Positions 1 through 6,582 of a DNA stretch of 18,495 nt are shown here, one piece after another. Every line of letters starts with the position of its first letter. The first letter of the stretch is position 1. The stretch comes from Nitrospirota bacterium (GTDB lineage Bacteria; Nitrospirota; Thermodesulfovibrionia; Thermodesulfovibrionales; JdFR-88), in assembly GCA_021789735.1 (NCBI GenBank), contig JAJYJB010000053.1, forward strand, positions 1-18,495, read 5' to 3'. Under the pieces are notes generated by a model. It was given only the letters and a program-made list of their open reading frames with translations. It ran no database searches and was not told the origin of the DNA. The position numbers were made by a program, and so were the translations under genes.

Positions 1-32
1 TAACATGGGTTCGAATCCCATTGGGGACGCCA
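1..32 (+). tRNA. tRNA, 3' end only (probably tRNA-Glu)
   Basis: The first bases form a complete T arm: stem ATGGG (5-9), loop TTCGAAT (10-16) and stem CCCAT (17-21). The 3' acceptor strand TGGGGAC (22-28), discriminator G and an encoded CCA (30-32) follow. The anticodon lies outside the window. The acceptor half, the G discriminator and the preceding TAACA match the usual bacterial tRNA-Glu pattern (GTCCCC...GGGGACGCCA), so Glu is inferred rather than read. A terminator hairpin and an integrase remnant follow at once, so this tRNA was used as an integration site. Confidence 0.85.
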
Positions 33-38
33 AGAAAA

Positions 39-168
39 TCAGGGGGTTACAGCTTGTAGCCCCTTTTCTGTTTCGCCAACTGTAACCAAACTGTAACCAT
101 TTTCCCTCGCATCCAGTACCGAAACAGCCTTTCTAAGGTTCTCCGGAGCCAAATGACAATATCTATTA
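39..168 (-). pseudogene. Tyrosine recombinase (phage/island integrase) C-terminal remnant
   Basis: Read on the minus strand from the insertion-sequence boundary to a TGA at 41-39, this stretch encodes about 43 residues beginning NRYCHLAPENLRKAVSVLD. RY(C/A)HLxPE is the tyrosine-nucleophile box at the C-terminus of XerC/D-like integrases, and here the Tyr codon lies at 161-159. The rest of the catalytic domain (the R, K, HxxR and H/W residues) is absent. Beyond the IS630 element the reading frame does not resemble an integrase and soon reaches the neighbouring glycosyltransferase gene. The gene points toward the tRNA 3' end, the usual arrangement for tRNA-targeting integrases. It is a dead remnant of an element once inserted here; which flanking genes that element carried cannot be told from this sequence. 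Confidence 0.75.
43..67 (+). terminator. Rho-independent terminator of the tRNA
   Basis: A 9-bp stem, GGGGTTACA (43-51) with TGTAGCCCC (55-63) including one G-U pair, has a 3-nt loop GCT and is followed by TTTT (64-67). It begins 10 nt after the CCA of the tRNA and would end its transcript. The stop codon of the integrase remnant on the other strand (39-41) lies just beside it. Confidence 0.75.
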
Positions 169-192
169 ATCTGTGCATAATAGTAGCAACAT
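169..192 (+). repeat. IS630 left terminal inverted repeat
   Basis: Read inward, this end starts ATCTGTGCATAATAGTA. It matches the right end at 20 of the first 24 positions, with differences at positions 10 and 18-20. Confidence 0.85.
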
Positions 193-193
193 T

Positions 194-1219
194 TCATAAA
201 GTATATTTTGTGGTTGGCGCCTCGAAAAAAGATTTAATAATATCTGGCGATTTTTGAAGAAACCTCATATGTGAAAGCACTTCTTTTTTCATTTGATTTG
301 GAGATGTGATTGCCTTCCTGCCGATGCCGTTGTTCTTGAGATCGTTCCAAACGTATTCATCCGGATTCAATTCAGGAGAATAGGCAGGCAAATAGAATAA
401 CCCGAAGCGGTCCTTGACGGTCTTTAGATATTCCTTGACCAGTTTGGCCTTGTGCGCGGGATGGCCGTCCACGATAAGAAATATCTTACGCGTGGCGTTA
501 TGAAGAAGGCGTTTTATGAAATCCAAAAATACTTGCGCCCCCACCCGGCCTTTAGTCACCATGAAGCGCATTTGCCCCCGTGGACTTACGGCCGAGATAA
601 GGTTCATCCCGAAACGTGCCCCGGTAGTGGAAATCACTGGCGTCCGCCCCTTTTTTCCCCACGTCCTGCCGGCATGATGATCTGAGCGAACACCTGCTTC
701 ATCTCCAAAATATATTTCCGCTTTCTCCTTCTTCGCCAATTCCTTTATCTTCGGATATTCCTTCTTAAGCCAACTCTTTACCGTTGCCGGATCTTGTTGG
801 TAGGCGCGCCACAATGGACGCTGAGCACTCAAACCAAGCTGGTTTAAAAGACGTCCCACGGACGTCCGGCTCAATTTGACGCCAAACTCCTCTTTTATAA
901 GCACGGCTATCATCGCACAGGTCCATAGCGCAAAAGGAAATTTATACTGCAAAGGGTTCTTCATCGTAACCGTGTCATAAATCCACTGGAGTTCCTTGGC
1001 CCCAAGCTTGCGCCTGCGCCCCCCGCGTTTTTTTGCATCAAGAGCATCCCATCCGCCGTTGCGATAAAGCGAAAGCCACCCATATATTGTCGCCCGATTA
1101 ATCCCAAGGACACGAGCAACAATCTCCGGGCTCTCTCCACTTTGAACCTGGGAAACCGCACGATTGCGAATCTCGGTGAGGGTTTTATGATCCAGTTTAC
1201 GCGCATCCTGTTTTACCAT
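194..1219 (-). CDS. IS630-family transposase
   Basis: A 341-residue DDE transposase. Residues ~12-60 form a helix-turn-helix (the ESPEIVARVLGINRATIYGW segment), followed by a second winged-helix-like region to ~135 with a basic linker (KKRGGRRRK, 63-71). The DDE_3 catalytic domain spans ~165-330. The acidic triad reads as D173 (IYFGDEAG), D251 (FLIVDGHPAHK) and E288 (SPELNPDEYVW), so all catalytic residues are present. Length is normal for the family and there is no internal stop or frameshift. The ATG at 1219 lies about 30 bp inside the right inverted repeat. It catalyses cut-and-paste transposition into TA dinucleotides. Confidence 0.93.
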   Translation of the reverse strand: MVKQDARKLDHKTLTEIRNRAVSQVQSGESPEIVARVLGINRATIYGWLSLYRNGGWDALDAKKRGGRRRKLGAKELQWIYDTVTMKNPLQYKFPFALWTCAMIAVLIKEEFGVKLSRTSVGRLLNQLGLSAQRPLWRAYQQDPATVKSWLKKEYPKIKELAKKEKAEIYFGDEAGVRSDHHAGRTWGKKGRTPVISTTGARFGMNLISAVSPRGQMRFMVTKGRVGAQVFLDFIKRLLHNATRKIFLIVDGHPAHKAKLVKEYLKTVKDRFGLFYLPAYSPELNPDEYVWNDLKNNGIGRKAITSPNQMKKEVLSHMRFLQKSPDIIKSFFEAPTTKYTL

Positions 1220-1247
1220 GCAATATTTTAAAAAATTTCATTGCTTT

Positions 1248-1271
1248 ATGTCAATACTATTTTGCACAGAT
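1248..1271 (-). repeat. IS630 right terminal inverted repeat
   Basis: Read inward on the minus strand, this end starts ATCTGTGCAAAATAGTA. It pairs with the repeat at 169-192 and is followed outside by the duplicated TA. Confidence 0.85.
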
Positions 1272-1332
1272 TAATAACAGGAGCGGTCACAGGCCTCTTT
1301 GACAGTCGCGAAGCGAACAAAAATAAAAAAAA

Positions 1333-2094
1333 TCAGAAATCAAATTCGCCGCCGTCCGTCTCGCTTTTTTTGCTTTTTTGTGCGCCGTTATTTTGACCGC
1401 AATGCCGGCGGGGGCCATAGTACAGCCTTGCCAGCCTCTCAGGGTCCGCGCCAAAGAGATAAAGCATTTTTATCGCCTGGTTCCTCATCACGGAAAACAG
1501 GATGCCATCGGAGAGCATCTTCCTCGGGGAGGTCATGGCCCGGTCTTTCAGGATGCGTATCTTTCCGCCGCCTTTTTTGATGCGGCCCATGAGCTCGACA
1601 TCTTCCATGAGGGGGATTTCCCTGTATCCGCCCAGGGCCGTGAAGTATTTCTTTTCCATGAAGATAGCCTGGTCCCCGTAAGGGACGCCCGTGAAACGCG
1701 CCCTCAAACAGGAGGCAAGGGCAAGGAAATCCAAAACGGGGCCGCGGGCGTCATACCCCATGCCGAAGGCCCCGGCATCGCAGGTTTCCAGGGCCTCCCT
1801 TATCGCGCCAATTGCGCCTTTTGGAAGAAAAGTGTCCGCATGCAGGAAAACAAGTATCCGGCCCTTTGCCGCCACGGCCCCCGCGTTCATCTGTATTCCA
1901 CGGCCGGGGGGGGATGGGACCTTTAAAATGCCATCATAATCTATGCTTCTTAATGTGTCCGCCCGGGCGCTCCCGTCCACAACTATTATCTCGCAGTCAT
2001 CCGCGCCTTCAAGTGAAAAAATGTGGTCAATGAGTCCGTTTATCCTTTCGGACTCATGCAGAACAGGCACTATGAATGAGACGCTCTCTTTCAT
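1333..2094 (-). CDS. TIGR04283-family arsenosugar biosynthesis glycosyltransferase
   Basis: A 253-residue GT-A-fold family 2 glycosyltransferase. Visible motifs are the N-terminal SFIVPVLHE strand, EIIVVDGS (about residues 35-42), the metal/sugar-nucleotide motif LVFLHADT, GVPYGDQAIF, and the acceptor-side GGYREIPLMEDVEL. This combination is typical of TIGR04283 (rSAM/selenodomain-associated transferase 2), which travels with arsenosugar genes. It presumably works with the next-upstream TIGR04282 protein in making the sugar moiety; the exact reaction is not established from sequence. Its ATG overlaps the stop of the TIGR04282 gene by 4 bp (ATGA), implying translational coupling. The C-terminal ~25 residues are Lys/Gln/Asn-rich and probably disordered. 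It is the last gene of the arsR operon and ends about 60 bp from the IS630 element. Confidence 0.9.
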   Translation of the reverse strand: MKESVSFIVPVLHESERINGLIDHIFSLEGADDCEIIVVDGSARADTLRSIDYDGILKVPSPPGRGIQMNAGAVAAKGRILVFLHADTFLPKGAIGAIREALETCDAGAFGMGYDARGPVLDFLALASCLRARFTGVPYGDQAIFMEKKYFTALGGYREIPLMEDVELMGRIKKGGGKIRILKDRAMTSPRKMLSDGILFSVMRNQAIKMLYLFGADPERLARLYYGPRRHCGQNNGAQKSKKSETDGGEFDF

Positions 2095-2768
2095 CCGAAA
2101 AACTCCGGCAGCGGAAGGCCTGCCGTTTTCCGTTCATAAAAGGCCATAAGGTCTTCCGCTGTATCGACGTCCCTTAACTTTGGCAGGAGGTGCACCCTGC
2201 AGCCGGGGGGCATTTTTTTCAGCGTCTCACTGAAAACCTCGCCGCCCCCCCACTGAATGTCCTTAAATACTTGAGGCGCGAACTCCTCGCGCTTGAACCC
2301 TATAAGGTAATAGCCGCCGTCCATCGATGGGCCAAGCACCGCACCGTAATCCTCCAGGCGGTCGAATGCCTCAGCAATCAATTCCGCGCTAAGATCGGGG
2401 ACGTCGCAGCCGACGATGACGGCCTTTTTACAGCTCCCGTCAAATAAAAACAGAAACAGAAAAACATCCAGAAACGCATTTTCCATCCTAGCCCCCAGGT
2501 CCGGGCCCCTTTGGGGCATGTATGTCCTTCCGGCCCCCAGCCAGTTTTTCATTTCCGTTTCCCGTTCGGGCGGAGAAAAGACCATCCTTACTGAAAAAGA
2601 ACGGCCTGGGGCCTCATCCAGTTTCTTCATGAGATGCATGACCATTTGTTTATGGAAGGCGCATGCGGATCTCATGCCCAAATGGGGGGCGAGGCGGGTT
2701 TTCACTTTGCCCTCTTCTGGATATTTCGTGAAAACAAGAAGCTGGTTTTCGTGCATTTTTTGTTTCAT
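2091..2768 (-). CDS. TIGR04282-family arsenosugar biosynthesis glycosyltransferase
   Basis: A 225-residue protein of the DUF2064/CofC-like nucleotidyltransferase-glycosyltransferase fold. Motifs seen are FTKYPEEGKVKTRLAPHLG near the N-terminus, QRGPDLGARMENAF, VIVGCDVPDL, DGGYYLIGF, and LRDVDTAEDL near the C-terminus. These match TIGR04282 (rSAM/selenodomain-associated transferase 1). The pair TIGR04282 + TIGR04283 next to ArsS/ArsM marks arsenosugar clusters. The start at 2768 (MKQKMHEN...) leaves 17 bp after the membrane-protein gene; the second Met, four codons in, is an alternative. A run of Phe/Leu (DVFLFLFLFDG, ~110-120) is unusual for a soluble enzyme but sits in a predicted strand or helix. 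Confidence 0.9.
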   Translation of the reverse strand: MKQKMHENQLLVFTKYPEEGKVKTRLAPHLGMRSACAFHKQMVMHLMKKLDEAPGRSFSVRMVFSPPERETEMKNWLGAGRTYMPQRGPDLGARMENAFLDVFLFLFLFDGSCKKAVIVGCDVPDLSAELIAEAFDRLEDYGAVLGPSMDGGYYLIGFKREEFAPQVFKDIQWGGGEVFSETLKKMPPGCRVHLLPKLRDVDTAEDLMAFYERKTAGLPLPEFFG

Positions 2769-2785
2769 TGGGCCCGCCGGTATTT

Positions 2786-3517
2786 TTATTTGGAAGGCAG
2801 CTTTTCCCCCATTATCTTTCTGTAGATCATTGACAGGATGGGCATAAGCGCCAGGATGCCAAGGGCTGTCAATACCCGGGGAGAGAATATGTCCCCTGGC
2901 GATTGGATATAGCGGATGCGGCTGCCGGCGTATGAATAAATGAGCGAGGCCGGCAATATCCCTATCGACGTCGTCCAGACGAACGTCTTCAGCGGGATTT
3001 TTGTCAGTCCCGAAAGCACGTCCACCAGGACAAAAGAGACCAGGGGCATCAATCTTAGGGACAGCAGATAGCGGGCCCCGTTTCTCTCAACCTCTCTGTT
3101 GAAGCTGACCAGCTGGGCCTGAAACGTCTGCTGTACCCATCCCCTGAAAAGGTGCCTTGAAAGGAGAAAGGCGATACTGGCCCCCGTGGTCGCTCCGATG
3201 TTTATGTAGATGGCGGAAGGCAGGGTGCCGAACATGAGCCCCCCGGCCAGGCTGAGGGGCTCCGCGACAAACGGTACGGCAAGAGATGCTACAAGGACAT
3301 AGGCAAAGATGTATCCGGCCACAAAAAGCAAATAGCTCCCGGATACCAGCCCTCTCAAATAATCCCTGTTCCTCTTCACATTTTCGAATGTAACGTAGCG
3401 CCCGGCCCCAAAGACCCTGATCCCGGCTATGGCGGCAATGGCCATGAGCGCGATCGCGAGCTTTCTTCTCGTGCTTCTGTTCTTTAAAAAAGCCGGAAGG
3501 TACGGCATGGCCGCCAC
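2786..3517 (-). CDS. TVP38/TMEM64 (DedA-like) membrane protein
   Basis: A 243-residue integral membrane protein. Hydrophobic segments are near residues 19-36, 62-84, 88-115, 155-175 and 215-235. The central region PFVAEPLSLAGGLMFG...NIGATTGASIAFLLSR is the signature of the SNARE-associated/VTT domain of TVP38/TMEM64 proteins, including the re-entrant Gly-rich segment and the conserved Arg after GASIAFLLS. Family members are linked to lipid or metalloid handling, and this gene is a regular companion of arsenosugar genes; transport or membrane partitioning of an arsenical intermediate is possible but inferred. The start is uncertain between GTG at 3517 and ATG at 3508, because a purine-rich GGGGGG lies just upstream of both. 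It is 68 bp downstream of the ArsS-ArsM gene. Confidence 0.85.
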   Translation of the reverse strand: MAAMPYLPAFLKNRSTRRKLAIALMAIAAIAGIRVFGAGRYVTFENVKRNRDYLRGLVSGSYLLFVAGYIFAYVLVASLAVPFVAEPLSLAGGLMFGTLPSAIYINIGATTGASIAFLLSRHLFRGWVQQTFQAQLVSFNREVERNGARYLLSLRLMPLVSFVLVDVLSGLTKIPLKTFVWTTSIGILPASLIYSYAGSRIRYIQSPGDIFSPRVLTALGILALMPILSMIYRKIMGEKLPSK

Positions 3518-3585
3518 CGCCCCCCAATTATATATGCGTTGTGGAAATCACACAAAGCCTGCCCGCGCCTCCCGGGGCCATTCCC

Positions 3586-5583
3586 TCAACAGCCGCAGCT
3601 TCCGGGGTCTTCCTTTTTTCCCTTGACCGTGCAGCAGTCCTTCTTGAACTCGCCAAAATGCTCTTCAAAACTTCCAGCAATGTGGAAGAAATCCCGAAAC
3701 CTTGTCTTTGACAGCATCAGGGCCGTATTGCCGCAGACCCTGACAGGCAGGTTTTTCTCGAATACGTGGGCCGAGTCAAGCTCAAACCTGAAAGGAGATT
3801 CGGTAATGCCGCCCTTGTAAACGGCAATATGCCCGTATTCCTCGCAGGCGTCCTCCAACCCCTCCAGCTTCCACAGACGATAGGTGATGGAGTAAAAAGC
3901 GATGTTTCCAACCAGGTCTTTTATCTCCTCGTTGGATATATCAATGGCCCGTCTGGAGACGGCCCGCGGGTTGGCGAAACGGGCCCTCCTGGCCATCCGT
4001 TCAAAATCCCTGTAATAAAGCGCGCCCCCAAGGCATTCCCCGTGAAGGACCGGATGGGTCTTCAATTCTCCGGGCAGCCGCCTGTCCGCGTACACGTCGG
4101 AAAAGTAGAATTCACCGCCTGGCTTGAGCATCCTCCATACCTGCCTGAGGACGCCCTCCTTGTCCGCAACCAGATTTATCACGCAGTTTGAGATCACCAG
4201 ATCCAGGCTCCCGTCTTTGAAATGATCCCCGGCGTTTTCAATATAATCCTGTATGAACTCCATGTTCGGCCTCTCGTACCCGAACCTTCCGGTCTGCTCA
4301 TGGATGTATTTGCGGGCCACTTCAAGCTGGCCGGCCGTCATGTCCAGCCCGTAAACGAACCCGTCTTCCCCAACGAGTTTTGACATTACATATGTGTCCC
4401 TGCCTGTCCCGCACCCAAGATCGAGCACCTTCAAGCCGTTAATGGCAAGAGGGACAGGCGAGCCGCACCCATAGTACTTTGCCTTTATCTCCTCGGCTAT
4501 GTATGGAAGGACCTTCCTGATATGGGCGGGCAGGGAGTCTGGCGTGCAGCAGGCGGAGGTCTTCAGACTGGATGTGCCCCGGAGGGCTTCCCCATAATAG
4601 CTTTTCGCGTTCTCCCTGGCGTCAAAACCGGGCTTTGCTTCTTCTTTTATAAGGGCCCCGCGGCAACTGCTGCCGGAATTCACAGTGCACGCGTAGCAGT
4701 GCATGTCGCAGGAGACCTCCGGGCTGAAATCTTCAAAATCTATCTCCCAGAATTTCCTGTCCTCAAAACCCTTCGTCCTTATGCCTAAAGCCAAGTTGAA
4801 GTCACAGTCGTAGACATGCCCATGATAATCCACCGAGACCTGGTACCTGCACATGATCTTGTCCAAGGTTTCCGGGTTGAAATTGTCCCTCAGGAGCCGC
4901 ATGTAACCGTCCAGCCTGTCTTCCTTTACAAGAAAATTTTTGAACCTGGAAATTGGAGAATTAACGATCGTTACCAGGCTGTCAAAAGAAACGCCGTGCA
5001 GCTCTTCAAGCAACTGACGGTATTCTTTTTCCACCTGCGCCTGGCCCGGCGGAAGAAAATCGCCCACGGGATTATAAACGAGGTCAAGCGCGAGTCTGCC
5101 TGTCCCGTAGCCAATGCCGTTCAGTTTCTTAAGCACCTTTATCGTTTTTTTGAAGACACCTTGCCCCCTTTGCGCGTCGGTCATGTCCTCAAAAACAGAG
5201 GGCAGCGAAGCGATCAATTTGACCCCGCCGCTTTCATATAGCTTGACGACGGATGAGTGCTCAGGCTGATCGAGCACCGTAAGGCTGGTCCTTACAGCTA
5301 TTTTTTTACCCTGCCTGCCTAGGCCCTCTATGAGAATGGGAAGATTGGGATTAAGCTCCGGAGTGCCTCCGGTAAGTTCAATATTTTCCACGTCCATTAC
5401 AGAGAGTTTATCGAGGATATTGACCGCTGTGCCGCGGTCCATGTTTTTGGCGCCATGGGGGGATGCCCCTATGTGGCAATGGGCGCATTTCTGGTTGCAC
5501 CTGTTGCCAAGGTTTATCTGGACAGTGTCAGTTTTTATTTTTTTTATCTGCTTGTTTCCCCAGAACAAATCCAGTGTTGCCAT
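3586..5583 (-). CDS. ArsS-ArsM fusion: arsenosugar radical SAM protein plus arsenite methyltransferase
   Basis: A 665-residue two-domain enzyme. Residues 1-~318 are ArsS: the radical SAM cluster motif C29-x3-C33-x2-C36 (NRCNQKCAHCH), the GGTPE motif at 72-76, and a C-terminal Cys-rich region (C245, C260, C292, C296, C299, C307 in GSSCRGAL) as in TIGR04167/DUF3641. Residues ~325-665 are ArsM: YYGEAL, the arsenic-binding cysteines C345/C346, C373, C467 (SNCVINL) and C517 (GECLGGALYY), and the SAM-binding motif VLDLGCGTGRD (386-396). ArsM methylates As(III); ArsS is needed to add the 5'-deoxyadenosyl/sugar group to dimethylarsenite. These are usually separate genes. The tail ends in Cys pairs (C650-C651, C663, C665). 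The ATG at 5583 follows the strong AGGGGGG. It is the second gene of the arsR operon. Confidence 0.92.
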   Translation of the reverse strand: MATLDLFWGNKQIKKIKTDTVQINLGNRCNQKCAHCHIGASPHGAKNMDRGTAVNILDKLSVMDVENIELTGGTPELNPNLPILIEGLGRQGKKIAVRTSLTVLDQPEHSSVVKLYESGGVKLIASLPSVFEDMTDAQRGQGVFKKTIKVLKKLNGIGYGTGRLALDLVYNPVGDFLPPGQAQVEKEYRQLLEELHGVSFDSLVTIVNSPISRFKNFLVKEDRLDGYMRLLRDNFNPETLDKIMCRYQVSVDYHGHVYDCDFNLALGIRTKGFEDRKFWEIDFEDFSPEVSCDMHCYACTVNSGSSCRGALIKEEAKPGFDARENAKSYYGEALRGTSSLKTSACCTPDSLPAHIRKVLPYIAEEIKAKYYGCGSPVPLAINGLKVLDLGCGTGRDTYVMSKLVGEDGFVYGLDMTAGQLEVARKYIHEQTGRFGYERPNMEFIQDYIENAGDHFKDGSLDLVISNCVINLVADKEGVLRQVWRMLKPGGEFYFSDVYADRRLPGELKTHPVLHGECLGGALYYRDFERMARRARFANPRAVSRRAIDISNEEIKDLVGNIAFYSITYRLWKLEGLEDACEEYGHIAVYKGGITESPFRFELDSAHVFEKNLPVRVCGNTALMLSKTRFRDFFHIAGSFEEHFGEFKKDCCTVKGKKEDPGSCGC

Positions 5584-5794
5584 AATCCCCCCTGCTTAAC
5601 CAATTTTAATTCTCCGGCAAAACATTTTTTTGCAAGATGCTTTTAACTTCAGGTTTTTTCTTTTCTGACCCGGTTTTTTATGTCATGAGCCGCAGGGGCG
5701 CGGACCGGTCCCCTAAAAACTGCGGTGCAAAAGGTTTGAGTCATGGCCTTTTTTGCTCTCCCTCTGGTCTGGGTAAGGATCGCGGCGATGAGGA
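5584..5794. other. arsR-arsS spacer (211 bp)
   Basis: No convincing gene is seen here. It contains a 5-bp hairpin (AGGGG at 5694-5698 with CCCCT at 5710-5714) whose loop includes the 10-bp palindrome GGACCGGTCC (5702-5711). There is no T-run on the minus strand after it, so it is not a clear terminator. It could tune expression between arsR and the biosynthetic genes. Confidence 0.3.
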
Positions 5795-6133
5795 TCAACG
5801 CCTTCTTTCCCCTGGATATTTGCCGGTTTTGGTGACGGGGCAGCACGCGGGCGCCGGTATCGGCTCCAGTTCTTTGTTAAAGGCTTCCACTACCGCAAGC
5901 GCCAGCGGGTTTACGAGAAAGTAGCACCTGAGCCTGCCGTCCATGAAGTAATCGACAACACCGTGGGTCCTTAATATGGAGAGGTGCTGGGAGATGTTTG
6001 GCTGGTTGAGGCCCAGGAAATCCTCGAAGTCGCTGACGCATTTCACTCCATTTGCCAACTCGGCCAATATTTTTATCCTTACCGGATGGGCTATGGCCCT
6101 CAAAACCTCTACTTTTTCCACTAAGGATTCCAT
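5795..6133 (-). CDS. arsR: ArsR/SmtB-family arsenic-responsive repressor
   Basis: A 112-residue winged-helix regulator. The segment VEVLRAIAHPVRIKILAEL (8-26) opens the HTH_5 domain; the recognition helix is NQPNISQHLSILRTHGVV (43-60); the wing follows at DGRLRCYFL. The classic E. coli-type CVCDLC inducer site is missing: only C32 is present in that region. The other cysteines are C70 and a C97-C98 pair near the C-terminus (PACCPV), recalling ArsR variants that bind As(III) through a C-terminal Cys pair, so the inducer is probably As(III) or a methylated arsenical. The ATG at 6133 has a good ribosome-binding site (GAGGTGA). It heads the arsenosugar operon and lies divergently from the selenoprotein operon; both promoters carry the same putative operator. 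Confidence 0.9.
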   Translation of the reverse strand: MESLVEKVEVLRAIAHPVRIKILAELANGVKCVSDFEDFLGLNQPNISQHLSILRTHGVVDYFMDGRLRCYFLVNPLALAVVEAFNKELEPIPAPACCPVTKTGKYPGERRR

Positions 6134-6155
6134 GTATCACCTCGAAAGATTAAAG

Positions 6156-6167
6156 TATATAGATATA
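6156..6167. promoter_or_regulatory. Putative ArsR operator 1 (over arsR -10)
   Basis: TATATAGATATA is a 5-2-5 inverted repeat (TATAT-AG-ATATA). Its core ATATAGATATA recurs exactly over the divergent promoter at 6464-6477. An ArsR dimer bound here would block RNA polymerase and give autoregulation. The assignment is inferred from position and repetition. Confidence 0.5.
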
Positions 6168-6191
6168 ACCATCTTTTAATACATTTGTCAA
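6162..6191 (-). promoter_or_regulatory. arsR operon promoter (sigma70-like)
   Basis: On the minus strand, TTGACA (6191-6186) and TATATC (6167-6162) are separated by 18 nt, with arsR starting about 29 nt further. The -10 lies inside the putative ArsR operator. Confidence 0.6.
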
Positions 6192-6447
6192 GGAACGGGG
6201 AGAAAGGCAGGGGAGCGGCTTTCGGCCTCTGCGGTTTTCTTCTGCCGCTGCATGGCTTGCTTCGCTGCATCTCCTGAACTCGCCTTCGGCTCAGACAGAC
6301 GGAGCTGCGGGCCTCTTTGCTTCGCCGGCATCGGCCACGAAGAAAACCAATGGGCGCTCAATCCGCCTCCTGCCTCGCCCGAATTTTTTTGCCAAACTGT
6401 GCCATTACCGACGAATCGGGGGGGAAAGGAACTTCTTAAAATATCCG
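6192..6447. other. Non-coding spacer between the two divergent promoters
   Basis: About 255 bp with no ORF that has a ribosome-binding site or protein-like composition. The middle part (about 6230-6345, rich in GCTTCGC/GCCTTCGGC blocks) looks like degraded or repeat-derived DNA rather than regulatory sequence. Its origin is not identifiable from this window. Confidence 0.4.
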
Positions 6448-6477
6448 TTGACAAACCTATTTAAATATAGATATATT
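6448..6477 (+). promoter_or_regulatory. Selenoprotein operon promoter (sigma70-like)
   Basis: TTGACA (6448-6453), an 18-nt spacer and TATATT (6472-6477) form a near-consensus promoter with the same architecture as the arsR promoter. The predicted transcription start is near 6484, giving a leader of about 100 nt before the selenoprotein start codon. Confidence 0.65.
6464..6477. promoter_or_regulatory. Putative ArsR operator 2 (over selenoprotein operon -10)
   Basis: AATATAGATATATT is a perfect 6-2-6 inverted repeat (AATATA-GA-TATATT). It shares the 11-bp core ATATAGATATA with operator 1 and covers the -10 box, so the selenoprotein operon is likely repressed by the same ArsR. Confidence 0.5.
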
Positions 6478-6570
6478 CTTATATATGGATGAAAATAAAT
6501 ATTCTGATGGACCAGGGGAAAAATGCTTAAGCGCGGCTGATATGTGGGATTTTTTCTAAAAAAAAGAAAA

Positions 6571-6576
6571 AGGAGG
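6571..6576 (+). promoter_or_regulatory. Ribosome-binding site fixing the selenoprotein start
   Basis: A perfect AGGAGG lies 6 nt before the ATG at 6583. No comparable site precedes the ATG at 6667 that an ordinary caller would use, so translation must begin upstream of the UGA. Confidence 0.85.
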
Positions 6577-6582
6577 AGCAAA

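Larger units (their letters stand above)
169..1271 (-). mobile_element. IS630-family insertion sequence, complete
   Basis: The 1103-bp element has terminal inverted repeats beginning ATCTGTGCA at both ends and is flanked by TA at 167-168 and 1272-1273. TA is the target duplicated by IS630/Tc1-mariner transposases. It holds a single transposase gene on the minus strand whose stop lies just inside the left repeat. Length, ends and transposase are all intact, so the element could be active. It inserted into or next to the integrase remnant. Confidence 0.9.

Noticed and set aside
6252..6464. 70-residue plus-strand ORF in the divergent spacer
   Set aside because: No ribosome-binding site, low-complexity repeat-like composition, and its end overlaps the promoter -35 and operator of the selenoprotein operon.
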